This document shows positions 46,391 to 55,803 of a stretch of 64,000 nt of DNA, one piece after another (the first letter of the stretch is position 1; every line of letters starts with the position of its first letter). The notes under the pieces are model-generated. The model saw only the letters and a program-made list of their open reading frames with translations. It was not told the DNA's origin and did no database searches. The stretch comes from Sinorhizobium alkalisoli. Lineage in GTDB: Bacteria; Pseudomonadota; Alphaproteobacteria; Rhizobiales; Rhizobiaceae. Location of the stretch: assembly GCF_008932245.1 (NCBI RefSeq), contig NZ_CP034909.1, positions 1,612,001 through 1,676,000 on the forward strand, written 5' to 3'. The translations under genes were made by a program, and so were the position numbers.

Positions 46391-48703
46391 ATGAACACGG
46401 GCGACAAAGCGAAATCCCAATCGGTGCCGGAGAGCGGCGATATCGACAGCCAGGCACTCTTCTTCCATCGCTACCCTCGCCCCGGCAAACTCGAGATCCA
46501 GCCGACAAAGCCGCTCGGCAACCAGCGAGACCTGGCTCTGGCCTACTCGCCCGGGGTCGCCGCCCCCTGCCTCGCCATCAGAGACGATCCGGAAACCGCC
46601 GCCGACTTCACCGCACGCAGCAATCTCGTCGCCGTCATCTCCAACGGCACGGCCGTACTCGGCCTCGGAAATATCGGCCCGCTGGCCTCCAAGCCGGTCA
46701 TGGAGGGCAAGGCCGTTCTCTTCAAGAAATTCGCCGGCATCGACGTCTTCGACATCGAGATCGACGCCCCGACCGTCGAGCGCATGGTCGATGTTGTTTC
46801 GGCGCTCGAGCCGACCTTCGGCGGCATCAATCTCGAGGACATCAAGGCGCCCGAATGCTTCGAGGTGGAGCGCCGCCTGCGAGAGAAGATGGATATCCCC
46901 GTCTTCCACGATGACCAGCACGGCACCGCAATCATCGTCGCCGCCGCCGTCTTGAACGGGCTGGAACTTGCCGGCAAGGACATCGCCAAGGCGAAGATCG
47001 TCGCCTCCGGCGCGGGCGCTGCCGCACTTGCATGCCTCAACCTGCTCGTGACGCTCGGCGCAAAGTGCGAAAATATCTGGGTCCATGACATAGAAGGCCT
47101 CGTCTACAAGGGCCGCGAAGCCCTGATGGACCAGTGGAAATCCGTCTACGCGCAGGAGAGCGACAATCGCGTGCTTGCCGACAGCATCGGCGGCGCCGAC
47201 GTCTTCCTCGGCCTTTCGGCCGCCGGCGTGCTCAAGCCCGAACTGCTGGCGCAGATGGCCGAAAAGCCGCTGATCATGGCGCTCGCCAATCCGACCCCGG
47301 AAATCATGCCGGAAGTCGCCCGCGCCGCGCGCCCCGACGCGATGATCTGCACCGGTCGTTCCGACTATCCGAACCAGGTCAACAACGTCCTCTGCTTCCC
47401 CTATATTTTCCGCGGCGCGCTCGATTGCGGCGCGCGCACCATCAACGAAGAGATGAAGATGGCGGCCGTGCGGGCCATTGCGGGCCTTGCCCGCGAGGAA
47501 CCCTCCGACGTCGCCGCCCGCGCCTATTCCGGCGAGACACCGGTTTTCGGACCGGATTACCTGATCCCCTCGCCTTTCGACCAGCGGCTGATCCTCAGGA
47601 TCGCTCCGGCCGTCGCGCGTGCCGCCGCCGAATCCGGGGTTGCCACTCGTCCGATCCAGGACTTCGACGCCTATCTCGACAAGCTCAATCGCTTCGTCTT
47701 CCGTTCCGGCTTCATCATGAAGCCGGTCTTCGCCGCCGCCAAGAATGCGGCGAAGAACCGCGTCATCTTCGCCGAGGGCGAGGATGAACGGGTGTTGCGG
47801 GCGGCCCAGGTCCTGCTCGAGGAGGGTACTGCCAACCCGATCCTGATCGGGCGTCCCCAGATTATCGAGACGCGGCTGCGCCGCTATGGTCTCAGGATCA
47901 GACCCGATGTCGATTTCGAAGTGGTGAACCCCGAAGGCGATCCGCGGTACCGCGACTATGTCGACGACTATTTCGCCATAGTCGGCCGCCTCGGCGTCAT
48001 TCCGGAGGCCGCCCGCACGATCGTGCGCACCAATACGACGGTCATCGGGGCTCTCGCGGTCAAGCGCGGCGAAGCCGATTCGCTGATCTGCGGCGTCGAA
48101 GGGCGCTACGCGAGACATTTGCGCGACGTGTCGCAGATCATCGGCAAGAAATCGGGCGTCCACGATTTCTCGGCCCTCAGCCTGCTGATCTCGCAGCGCG
48201 GCGCCACCTTCTTCACCGACACCTATGTCAGCTACGACCCTAGCGCCGAAGAGATCGCCCAGACGACCGTGATGGCCGCCGACGAAATCCGGCGCTTCGG
48301 CATCACCCCCCACGCCGCACTCGTTTCGCATTCGAACTTCGGCTCACGCGATTCCGAGAGCGCCTCCAAGATGCGTACCGCGCTCCGGCTCGTGCGCGAG
48401 CTTGCGCCTGACCTCGAGGTCGACGGCGAGATGCACGGCGACTCGGCAATTTCCGAAATCCTGCGCCAGCGCGTGATGCCGAACAGCACCCTGAAAGGGG
48501 AAGCCAATCTGCTCGTCTTTCCCAATCTCGACGCCGCCAACATAACCCTGGGCGTGGTCAAGACGATGACCGACAGCCTCCATGTGGGGCCGATACTCCT
48601 CGGCTCGGCCTTGCCGGCGCACATCCTCTCACCCTCGGTGACCTCGCGCGGCGTCGTCAACATGGCCGCCCTCGCCGTCGTGGAGGCGAGCCATCCCGCC
48701 TGA
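46391..48703 (+). CDS. dme: Malic enzyme (DME type) with phosphotransacetylase-like domain
   Basis: A 770-aa enzyme that decarboxylates malate to pyruvate, central to C4-dicarboxylate use in bacteroids. The first ~430 residues are the malic enzyme domain ([22 protein letters not shown], the catalytic [15 protein letters not shown] and metal-site [20 protein letters not shown], and a dinucleotide site at VASGAGAAA). The last ~330 residues resemble phosphotransacetylase ([35 protein letters not shown]) without known PTA activity. The length and position just upstream of sinR match S. meliloti dme (NAD-preferring) rather than tme. GAGGGA precedes the ATG by about 9 nt. Confidence 0.92.
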   Translation: MNTGDKAKSQSVPESGDIDSQALFFHRYPRPGKLEIQPTKPLGNQRDLALAYSPGVAAPCLAIRDDPETAADFTARSNLVAVISNGTAVLGLGNIGPLASKPVMEGKAVLFKKFAGIDVFDIEIDAPTVERMVDVVSALEPTFGGINLEDIKAPECFEVERRLREKMDIPVFHDDQHGTAIIVAAAVLNGLELAGKDIAKAKIVASGAGAAALACLNLLVTLGAKCENIWVHDIEGLVYKGREALMDQWKSVYAQESDNRVLADSIGGADVFLGLSAAGVLKPELLAQMAEKPLIMALANPTPEIMPEVARAARPDAMICTGRSDYPNQVNNVLCFPYIFRGALDCGARTINEEMKMAAVRAIAGLAREEPSDVAARAYSGETPVFGPDYLIPSPFDQRLILRIAPAVARAAAESGVATRPIQDFDAYLDKLNRFVFRSGFIMKPVFAAAKNAAKNRVIFAEGEDERVLRAAQVLLEEGTANPILIGRPQIIETRLRRYGLRIRPDVDFEVVNPEGDPRYRDYVDDYFAIVGRLGVIPEAARTIVRTNTTVIGALAVKRGEADSLICGVEGRYARHLRDVSQIIGKKSGVHDFSALSLLISQRGATFFTDTYVSYDPSAEEIAQTTVMAADEIRRFGITPHAALVSHSNFGSRDSESASKMRTALRLVRELAPDLEVDGEMHGDSAISEILRQRVMPNSTLKGEANLLVFPNLDAANITLGVVKTMTDSLHVGPILLGSALPAHILSPSVTSRGVVNMAALAVVEASHPA

Positions 48704-48947
48704 TACCGAGCTTGGGTTTCTCCAGCGGCTCACCCGACTCCGCGCCCTTTGAACGGGATTAGCTTGGACAGTCCGGTTCGAGCTGATCCCGGGCGATCGT
48801 TGCTTCAGCAATCGCGCATTTGGCGATTTTTAAGTCCTGCCGCCACAAAACCACAATCACCGATTGATATAACAGGACGACTGCAGCGTTTACGAAATAT
48901 AGCACTAGACAAAGACGGTCTCACTAAACCATGTTTATTCTAGGGGC

Positions 48948-49703
48948 ATGAATCGGTGTTACGGCATGACTGATGAACAAGCTGTCCTCGATCTGCTGGA
49001 TGTCGTCGAATACGGAGGCTGCGCCGAACCGCAGCAATTCTTTGCCTTGATGCGCCGCACCTTCAATATCGCGCATCTCCTCTACCTCGAAGCGGAACCA
49101 TCGGCAGATGGCCTGAAAGTCTGCCGCCTGCATCACACTTTCGGCACCTATGCTGCCGATCTCTATCATTCGAGAGGGCTCCACCGGATCGACCCGATTC
49201 TGAGACTTGCGCTCGGCGGCGTCAGGCCCGTCGAATGGGCGAGCGCCCGCCGACGCTTCCCCGAATGCGAACCGCTCTTCGAGGCGGCAGAGGAGATCGG
49301 TCTCTCGACGGAGGGCGTGGCGCTGCCGCTTCCGTCTCCAGCCAGTCGTATGGCGCTTCTCGCTATCAGTTCCAATCTTTCGCCGGCGGAATGGTCCGAC
49401 TATCGCCGCCGCCATCTGCGTGATTTCCAACTGGCCGCAAATCTGTTCCACGCCTCCATGCTCGAGCATTCGGCGATGCCCGGGGCCATGGACGAGCGCG
49501 ACATGAGACTGACCTTGCGTGAAACCGAGGTCCTCACCTGGTCGGCAGCCGGCAAGAGCTATTGGGAAATCGCCACCATCCTCGGCATCTCCGAGCGCAC
49601 GGTCCGTTTCTTCATGACCAACGCCCGACGCAAGCTCAACGTAGTGTCGAACACGCAGGCCGTTGCGCAAGCCGTTCGCCATGCCTTGATCCCCACCATC
49701 TGA
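48948..49703 (+). CDS. sinR: LuxR-type quorum-sensing regulator SinR
   Basis: AHL-responsive activator of sinI, 251 aa. The N-terminal autoinducer-binding domain keeps the Tyr (Y73), the Asp-Pro pair (D82-P83, HRIDPIL) and the Trp (W97, VEWASA) of LuxR proteins, but the Trp usually found four residues before the Tyr is replaced (TYAADLY). The C-terminal LuxR helix-turn-helix is complete (LTLRETEVLTWSAAGKSYWEIATILGISERTVRFF region). The start is at 48948 with AGGGGC just upstream; MTDEQAV six codons later is possible. It lies between dme and sinI, all on one strand. Confidence 0.9.
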   Translation: MNRCYGMTDEQAVLDLLDVVEYGGCAEPQQFFALMRRTFNIAHLLYLEAEPSADGLKVCRLHHTFGTYAADLYHSRGLHRIDPILRLALGGVRPVEWASARRRFPECEPLFEAAEEIGLSTEGVALPLPSPASRMALLAISSNLSPAEWSDYRRRHLRDFQLAANLFHASMLEHSAMPGAMDERDMRLTLRETEVLTWSAAGKSYWEIATILGISERTVRFFMTNARRKLNVVSNTQAVAQAVRHALIPTI

Positions 49704-49776
49704 CGGGTCGACTTCCGAGCCGACCTGAAAATCGGTACACCGCCCCCCAAATTTACCGGGAAAATGGCAGAAATTG

Positions 49777-49796
49777 AACTGTCACTATCGACAGTT
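49777..49796. promoter_or_regulatory. Dyad operator upstream of sinI (probable SinR site)
   Basis: AACTGTC-N6-GACAGTT, a perfect 7-6-7 inverted repeat of 20 bp, the size of a lux-type box. It stands 60 bp before the sinI start and 73 bp after sinR. SinR binding is inferred from size, symmetry and position. Confidence 0.7.
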
Positions 49797-49855
49797 ACAT
49801 GTGTCAGCGGAGCCTGCCAGCATCGCACCATCGAAGGAAAGCGATGGAGCGAAAA

Positions 49856-50500
49856 ATGATCAGAATAATAAATGGTAACGCTCGCGGGCGGCACCCATTG
49901 GCCATCGACGAGATGTTTCGGCTGCGCAAGCGCGTCTTCCATGATTTCCTGAAATGGGACGTAAAGACCGAGGGCGAGTGGGAAATCGACCACTATGACA
50001 AGGCCAATCCGCTCTATGTGATGTCCTATTCGCCGGAGACCGGGAAACTGCGCGGCTCGCTGCGGCTTCTGCCGACGCTCGGCCCGAACATGCTGGACGA
50101 CACCTTCCCGATCCTGCTCGGCGACAATCCGGAGATCCGCAGCGCAGAAGTGTGGGAATCAAGCCGGTTCTGCATCGATCCGGACATCTCGCAGGACCGG
50201 GCGTCGAACCAGGTTACGGTTGCCGCGGCCGAACTCATGTGCGGCGTCGGCGAACTGAGCCTGAGCTCCGGCATCACGCATATCGTGACGGTGACCGACG
50301 TATTCCTGGAGCGGATGTTCCGGCGGATGGGATGCCCCGGAGAACGGATCGGCGATCCCCAACGGATCGGCAATGTCCATGCGGTCGCGATCGCCTGGGA
50401 AGTGTCGCAAAGATTGCTCGAAACCATGAAGGCCGTCGCCGCGATTGAGGGCACGGTTCTGGAACGCCCGATCTCGCTGGAGACAGCCAGGGCGGCCTGA
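49856..50500 (+). CDS. sinI: Acyl-homoserine lactone synthase SinI
   Basis: LuxI-family synthase, 214 aa, that makes AHLs from acyl-ACP and SAM; the S. meliloti enzyme makes long-chain (C12-C18) AHLs. The LuxI-invariant residues are present: R24/R26 and F28 in RLRKRVFHD, W34, D45 and D48 in WEIDHYD, R70 in SLRLLPT, F84, E101 and R104 in VWESSRFCID. The start MIRIINGNA follows GGAGCGAAAA; a 19-codon extension lacks a site. It follows sinR by 152 nt and a dyad operator. Confidence 0.94.
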   Translation: MIRIINGNARGRHPLAIDEMFRLRKRVFHDFLKWDVKTEGEWEIDHYDKANPLYVMSYSPETGKLRGSLRLLPTLGPNMLDDTFPILLGDNPEIRSAEVWESSRFCIDPDISQDRASNQVTVAAAELMCGVGELSLSSGITHIVTVTDVFLERMFRRMGCPGERIGDPQRIGNVHAVAIAWEVSQRLLETMKAVAAIEGTVLERPISLETARAA

Positions 50501-50526
50501 CGGTCACCTCACGGGGCCGCGCTTCA

Positions 50527-50625
50527 GCGCATCGGCCCGAAAATCGCACTCGATTTTCGGGCCGATGCGCAGACTCAAAGCGGTACAGCGACCTTTGCGC
50601 GTCTGAAAAGACGCGCGGCGCTGTA
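50527..50625 (-). repeat. Composite repeat: module A joined to a 19-bp hairpin (module H)
   Basis: On the plus strand a perfect 19-bp stem (gcgcatcggcccgaaaatc, 6-nt loop gcactc) at 50527-50570 is followed by inverted module A (cagcgacctttgcgcg ... gcgcggcgctgt). It lies 26 nt after sinI and could end its transcript, although it has no U-run. An inverted twin lies at 52959-53054. Confidence 0.85.
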
Positions 50626-50780
50626 TGTTCGCAGCGCGGCCTGGCCTCCCATTGCGAGTCGCGCCATTAACGCAAAGGGCGTGTTGCGGTTGCGCCAGCC
50701 TGCATAGACTCTAGAATGGAGGCAGAGAAAAGGCTGCGGCCGCTGAGGCGGCCGTTCCGCCGGAATGCAGGAAGAGGAAA

Positions 50781-51911
50781 GTGTCGGGATCTCCGAGCAA
50801 TGCGCCCCGCGGCATCGCATGGCTTGCGGCTGCGCTTCTGCCGTTGGCATTGGCTACGGCAAACGAGGCTTCGGCTTCGAGCGTTTGTGAACGGCTTCAG
50901 GCCCGCCTCGCCGGCATGCCGACCACGTTCAGCTCGAATGCAAACCTCAGCGATTTCACCGGCGCCATTTCCCGCCAGAACATTGAGCTTCGACGCGCCA
51001 GGAACGAGCTCAGGCGGCTCGGATGCAGTCGCGGCAGCATCATCGTCATCGACGACAATACTCCCTTCTGCGCCGAACTCGACGACACGATCGCACGGAT
51101 GGAGGCCAATCTCCAGGAATTGAAAGTCCATCGGCAGCAGCTGGTGTCGAACGGTCGCGCAGACGCGCGCCGGCGCATTCTCGCCGCGATGGAGATCAAC
51201 GGCTGCATTCCGGTGCGCGGCGACGAGGGGGGCGAGCTGGACGAGTTCGCGACGACAACCGAGGCCGACATCCATCGCAACATCCTCAGGGATCTTGCAC
51301 CGGACGACGAGGATTATCCGTTGCTCTTCGAAGAGCCCGGGATCCAGGATTTCTCGCCGATGGAGGGATACGGGAACGGTCGCTTGCGGACCATGTGCGT
51401 GCGCACCTGCGACGGCGCTTTCTTCCCGATCTCGTCGAATGCCTCGCCGGCGGATTTCCCGCGCGACGCCGAGCTCTGCCGCGCCCGTTGCCCCCAGACA
51501 GAGACCGAACTCTATTTTCACGTGCTTGCCACCGAGGAGAGCGACCAGATGGTCTCGGCTTCGACCGGCAGGCCCTACCGCGAACTGCCGACGGCCTTTG
51601 CCTACCGCACGCGCGACGTCGCTTCACGAGGCGCCTGCGGCTGCAAGCCCGCAAAGGCAGCCGGGCGGACGAACCGGGAGAGCACCTCCGAAGCCAGTCT
51701 CGCGGCGAGCCCCTCTGTCGTGACGATCGGCGGCGCCAAGGTGGGAAGGACGACTGAAGGCGCGGCCGCAAGGCCAACGAAAGAGCGCCCCTACGACCCG
51801 AAGAGCGCCAAGGTGCGCATTGTCGGTCCGACCTTCCTGCCGCCGGAAGAAAGCGCGATCGACCTCAAGAACCCCTTGGGACCAAGCTTTCAGCCGCAAC
51901 AGGAGAATTGA
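50781..51911 (+). CDS. DUF2865-type secreted protein
   Basis: Exported protein of 376 aa found in rhizobia next to bluB. A signal peptide (IAWLAAALLPLALATANEASA) leads into a cysteine-containing helical region (SVCERLQARLAG, LRRLGCSRGSI). The central DUF2865-like part contains RTMCVRTCDGAFFPIS and LCRARCPQTETELYFH, with several conserved cysteines. A low-complexity tail ends in PPEESAIDLKNPLGPSFQP. The start is GTG at 50781 behind GGAAGAGGAAA. Function unknown; disulphides suggest a periplasmic or cell-surface location. Confidence 0.78.
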   Translation: MSGSPSNAPRGIAWLAAALLPLALATANEASASSVCERLQARLAGMPTTFSSNANLSDFTGAISRQNIELRRARNELRRLGCSRGSIIVIDDNTPFCAELDDTIARMEANLQELKVHRQQLVSNGRADARRRILAAMEINGCIPVRGDEGGELDEFATTTEADIHRNILRDLAPDDEDYPLLFEEPGIQDFSPMEGYGNGRLRTMCVRTCDGAFFPISSNASPADFPRDAELCRARCPQTETELYFHVLATEESDQMVSASTGRPYRELPTAFAYRTRDVASRGACGCKPAKAAGRTNRESTSEASLAASPSVVTIGGAKVGRTTEGAAARPTKERPYDPKSAKVRIVGPTFLPPEESAIDLKNPLGPSFQPQQEN

Positions 51912-51963
51912 CGACGCTCACCTTTCACACGAGCCTATCCAGGCAAGACGTTGAAAAAGCGCG

Positions 51964-52910
<947 letters not shown>

Positions 52911-52958
52911 ACGAGCGCCATATGGACACAGGCACCCACGAAAGGCAAGGCATGCCTT

Positions 52959-53054
52959 ACAGCGCCGCGCGTCTTTCAGACGCCAAAGGTCGCTGCAACT
53001 CTTTGAGTCTGCGCATCAGCCCGAAAATCGGTTCCGATTTTCGGGCTGATGCGC
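52959..53054 (+). repeat. Composite repeat: module A joined to a 19-bp hairpin (module H)
   Basis: Module A (acagcgccgcgcgtctttca, then gccaaaggtcgctg) is followed at 53011-53054 by a perfect 19-bp stem gcgcatcagcccgaaaatc with loop ggttcc. The arms differ from the 50527 copy by one base pair, compensated on both sides. Its last base overlaps the stop codon of the convergent WD40-like gene. Confidence 0.85.
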
Positions 53055-53884
53055 TACCGTTCGGGCCGGTAGCGCACGTAGGCGAAGGCTTCGCCTGATG
53101 GTGACCAGTTCGGAACATTCATGGTTCCCTGCCCGCCGAAGAGTTCGAAGAGGACGCGCGGATCGCCGCCTTCCGGATTCATCAGCCTTAGCCGCACGTC
53201 GAGATCGCGCGGGTGGTCGGAGACGTCGCCGTCATAGGAGAGTACCAGGAGGTTTCGGCCATCCGGCGACGGATGTGGAAACCAATCGCCATAGGGGCTG
53301 TTGGTGATGCGCTGAACATCGCTGCCGTCGGGCCGGATCCGCCAGATCTGCATGCTCCCGGTGCGGCTGGAGTTGAAATAGATCCACTTGCCGTCGGGCG
53401 ACCAGTCCGGCCCGTCGTTGCGGCCCTCACCCCACGTCAGCCGGCGCTCCTCGCCGCCCCCGACGGAAATCGTGTAGATGTCGAAGACCTGGTCTCGGAT
53501 TCCGCAATAGGTCAGCGTCCGGCCATCGGGCGACCAGCCGTGCCAATAGGAAGGGAGCTTCGGTGTGACGAGCCGCGGCGCGCCGCCCTCGACCGGCAGG
53601 AGATAGATCGCCGACTTGCCGAATTCGGTTTTGTCGCTGATGGCGAGCGTCGTGCCGTCCGGCGAAATCCCGTGGTCGTTGTTGCACTGCCGGGCGAAGC
53701 CCGTGTCGATCTCGACCGGCTCCGGCGCCCCGTCGAGCGCTATGCGATAGAGCCGTCCATCGCCATTGAAGACGAGGAAGCGCCCGTCCGGCGACCAGTT
53801 CGGCGCTTCGACCAGCCGCTCCGTCTGCCAGACCACGCGGGTCTCAGCCGTCGCGATGTCGAAGATCTCCACCGAACTGCGCAT
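53054..53884 (-). CDS. TolB-like/WD40-type beta-propeller protein
   Basis: A 276-aa protein made of about six PD40 repeats, each with an N/G-WSPDG-type core ([72 protein letters not shown]). Such propellers resemble the C-terminal domain of TolB. There is no signal peptide, so unlike TolB it is probably cytoplasmic. It starts 3 nt after the nadE stop on the same strand, so it is likely co-transcribed with nadE. Function unknown. Confidence 0.85.
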   Translation of the reverse strand: MRSSVEIFDIATAETRVVWQTERLVEAPNWSPDGRFLVFNGDGRLYRIALDGAPEPVEIDTGFARQCNNDHGISPDGTTLAISDKTEFGKSAIYLLPVEGGAPRLVTPKLPSYWHGWSPDGRTLTYCGIRDQVFDIYTISVGGGEERRLTWGEGRNDGPDWSPDGKWIYFNSSRTGSMQIWRIRPDGSDVQRITNSPYGDWFPHPSPDGRNLLVLSYDGDVSDHPRDLDVRLRLMNPEGGDPRVLFELFGGQGTMNVPNWSPSGEAFAYVRYRPER

Positions 53885-53887
53885 GGA

Positions 53888-55570
53888 CTATCCCCTGTCG
53901 CGGAAGCGGTTGGTGATGGGGTAGCGCCGGTCGCGACCGAAATTCTTCTTGGTGATCTTCACGCCCGGCGCCGACTGCCGGCGCTTGTATTCCGCGATGT
54001 AAAGCAGGTGCTCGACGCGGTGGACGATTGCCTCCTCGTGGCCGCGTGCGACGATTTCGTCGGTGCTCATCTCCTTTTCCACCAGGCATTCGAGGATGTC
54101 GTCAAGCACCGGATAAGGCGGCAGCGAATCCTGATCGGTCTGGTTCGGCCGAAGCTCGGCGGATGGCGCCTTGTCGATGATGTTCCGCGGAATGACTTCG
54201 CCGGAAGGGCCGAGCGCGCCGGGTGGTACAGTGCCGTTGCGCCAGCGGGCCAGCCCGTAGACCTGCATCTTGTAAAGGTCCTTAATCGGATTGAAGCCGC
54301 CATTCATGTCGCCGTAGAGCGTGGCGTAGCCGACGGACATTTCCGACTTGTTGCCGGTTGTCACCACCATCGAACCGAACTTGTTGGAGATCGCCATCAA
54401 TATCGTCCCGCGCGTGCGGCTCTGCAGGTTCTCCTCGGTAATGCCGGGCTCGGTGCCCTCGAACATGTCCGAGAGCGCATCGAGGAAACCGTGGACCGGT
54501 TCTTCGATCGCGACGATATCGTAGCGGCAGCCGAGCGCCTTGGCGCAGGCCTCGGCATCCATCAGCGAGGCCTCCGACGTGTAGCGGTATGGCAGCATGA
54601 CGGTGCGGACACGCTCTTCGCCAAGCGCGTCGACCGCAAGCGCCGCGCAGATCGCCGAATCGATGCCGCCCGAAAGGCCGAGCACGACATTCTTGAAGCC
54701 GTTCTTGTTGACGTAGTCGCGAAATCCCAACATGCAGGCGCGATAATCCGCCTCCTCGTTTTCCGGAAGCCGTGACTGGTGCCCATTGGCCGAAACCCAG
54801 CCATCCGAGCCTTTCGTCCAATCCGAAAGCGAGACTGCCTCCTCGAACTGGCTCATCTGGAAGGCCAGCGACCTGTCGGCATTGAAGGCAAAGCTCGCAC
54901 CGTCGAAGACGAGTTCGTCCTGGCCACCGAGCTGGTTGGCATAAATCATCGGCAGGCCGGTCTCGATGACCTGCTTCAGAACAACCTGGTGCCGCACGTC
55001 CACCTTGCCGCGATAATAGGGCGAGCCGTTCGGTGAAAGCAGGATCTCTGCGCCGCTTTCCGCGAGCGTCTCGCAGACGCCGAGTTCACCCCAGACATCC
55101 TCGCAGATCGGGATACCGATGCGGATGCCGCGAAAATTCACCGGCCCCGGCATTTCGCCGGCGTCGAACACGCGCTTCTCGTCAAATTCACCGTAGTTCG
55201 GCAGATCCACCTTGTCGCGGACGGCGATGATCTTGCCGGCATCCAGCACGGCCACCGAATTGTGCCGGCGCTCGGTTGCCTGGCGCGGAAATCCGACGAT
55301 GACGCCGGGGCCGCCGTCAGCGGTCTCCTCGGCCAGCTTCTCGACCGCGCGCTCGCAGGCTTTCAGAAACGCCGGCTTCAGCACCAGGTCTTCCGGCGGA
55401 TAGCCGGAAATGAAGAGCTCCGTCAGCAACAAGAGATCGGCACCCTGCCGCGCCGCGTCTGCCCGCGCCTCGCGCGCCTTGGCGAGATTGCCGGCAACGT
55501 CGCCGACGGTCGGGTTGAGCTGGGCCACGGCGATGCGTAGCGTCGAAGGTGCGGCATTTTGTGAGCTCAT
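53888..55570 (-). CDS. nadE: Glutamine-dependent NAD+ synthetase
   Basis: Last step of NAD synthesis: amidation of deamido-NAD with ammonia drawn from glutamine. The product is 560 aa with two domains. The N-terminal nitrilase-type glutaminase (about 1-250) has the Glu-Lys-Cys triad in LLLTELFISGYPPEDL, VRDKVDLPNYG and GIPICEDVWG. The C-terminal synthetase has the PP-loop GLSGGIDSA, then MLPYRYTSEASLMDA and VTTGNKSEMSVGYATLYGDM. All motifs are intact. It is the first gene of a likely two-gene operon with the WD40-like gene. Confidence 0.95.
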   Translation of the reverse strand: MSSQNAAPSTLRIAVAQLNPTVGDVAGNLAKAREARADAARQGADLLLLTELFISGYPPEDLVLKPAFLKACERAVEKLAEETADGGPGVIVGFPRQATERRHNSVAVLDAGKIIAVRDKVDLPNYGEFDEKRVFDAGEMPGPVNFRGIRIGIPICEDVWGELGVCETLAESGAEILLSPNGSPYYRGKVDVRHQVVLKQVIETGLPMIYANQLGGQDELVFDGASFAFNADRSLAFQMSQFEEAVSLSDWTKGSDGWVSANGHQSRLPENEEADYRACMLGFRDYVNKNGFKNVVLGLSGGIDSAICAALAVDALGEERVRTVMLPYRYTSEASLMDAEACAKALGCRYDIVAIEEPVHGFLDALSDMFEGTEPGITEENLQSRTRGTILMAISNKFGSMVVTTGNKSEMSVGYATLYGDMNGGFNPIKDLYKMQVYGLARWRNGTVPPGALGPSGEVIPRNIIDKAPSAELRPNQTDQDSLPPYPVLDDILECLVEKEMSTDEIVARGHEEAIVHRVEHLLYIAEYKRRQSAPGVKITKKNFGRDRRYPITNRFRDRG

Positions 55571-55803
55571 GGCGGGCCTGTCGATATTAGCAAATGAGTC
55601 CGTCGGACACCCGTACTATCGCATCCGGCGACAAAAAACCCACACGCAATCGCGGCCTGACGCCGAATATTCTGAATATCTCAGTGTTATCCGCCCGCCG
55701 AGGGCCGTCTTTTCAGCCACCGGAACAAACTCGCCTCGCCGCCGGTTCGGCCATTCATCCCCGGTTCAAGGTGACAGTCGTATGACAATAGGATGAAATT
55801 TTT

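Noticed and set aside
46196..48331. A 711-codon antisense frame over dme
   Set aside because: The dme frame carries complete malic enzyme motifs; the antisense frame is a codon-bias shadow.
48850..48947. Possible PhoB box ahead of sinR
   Set aside because: sinR is known to respond to phosphate in S. meliloti, but I could not find a convincing pair of CTGTCAT-like half sites here.
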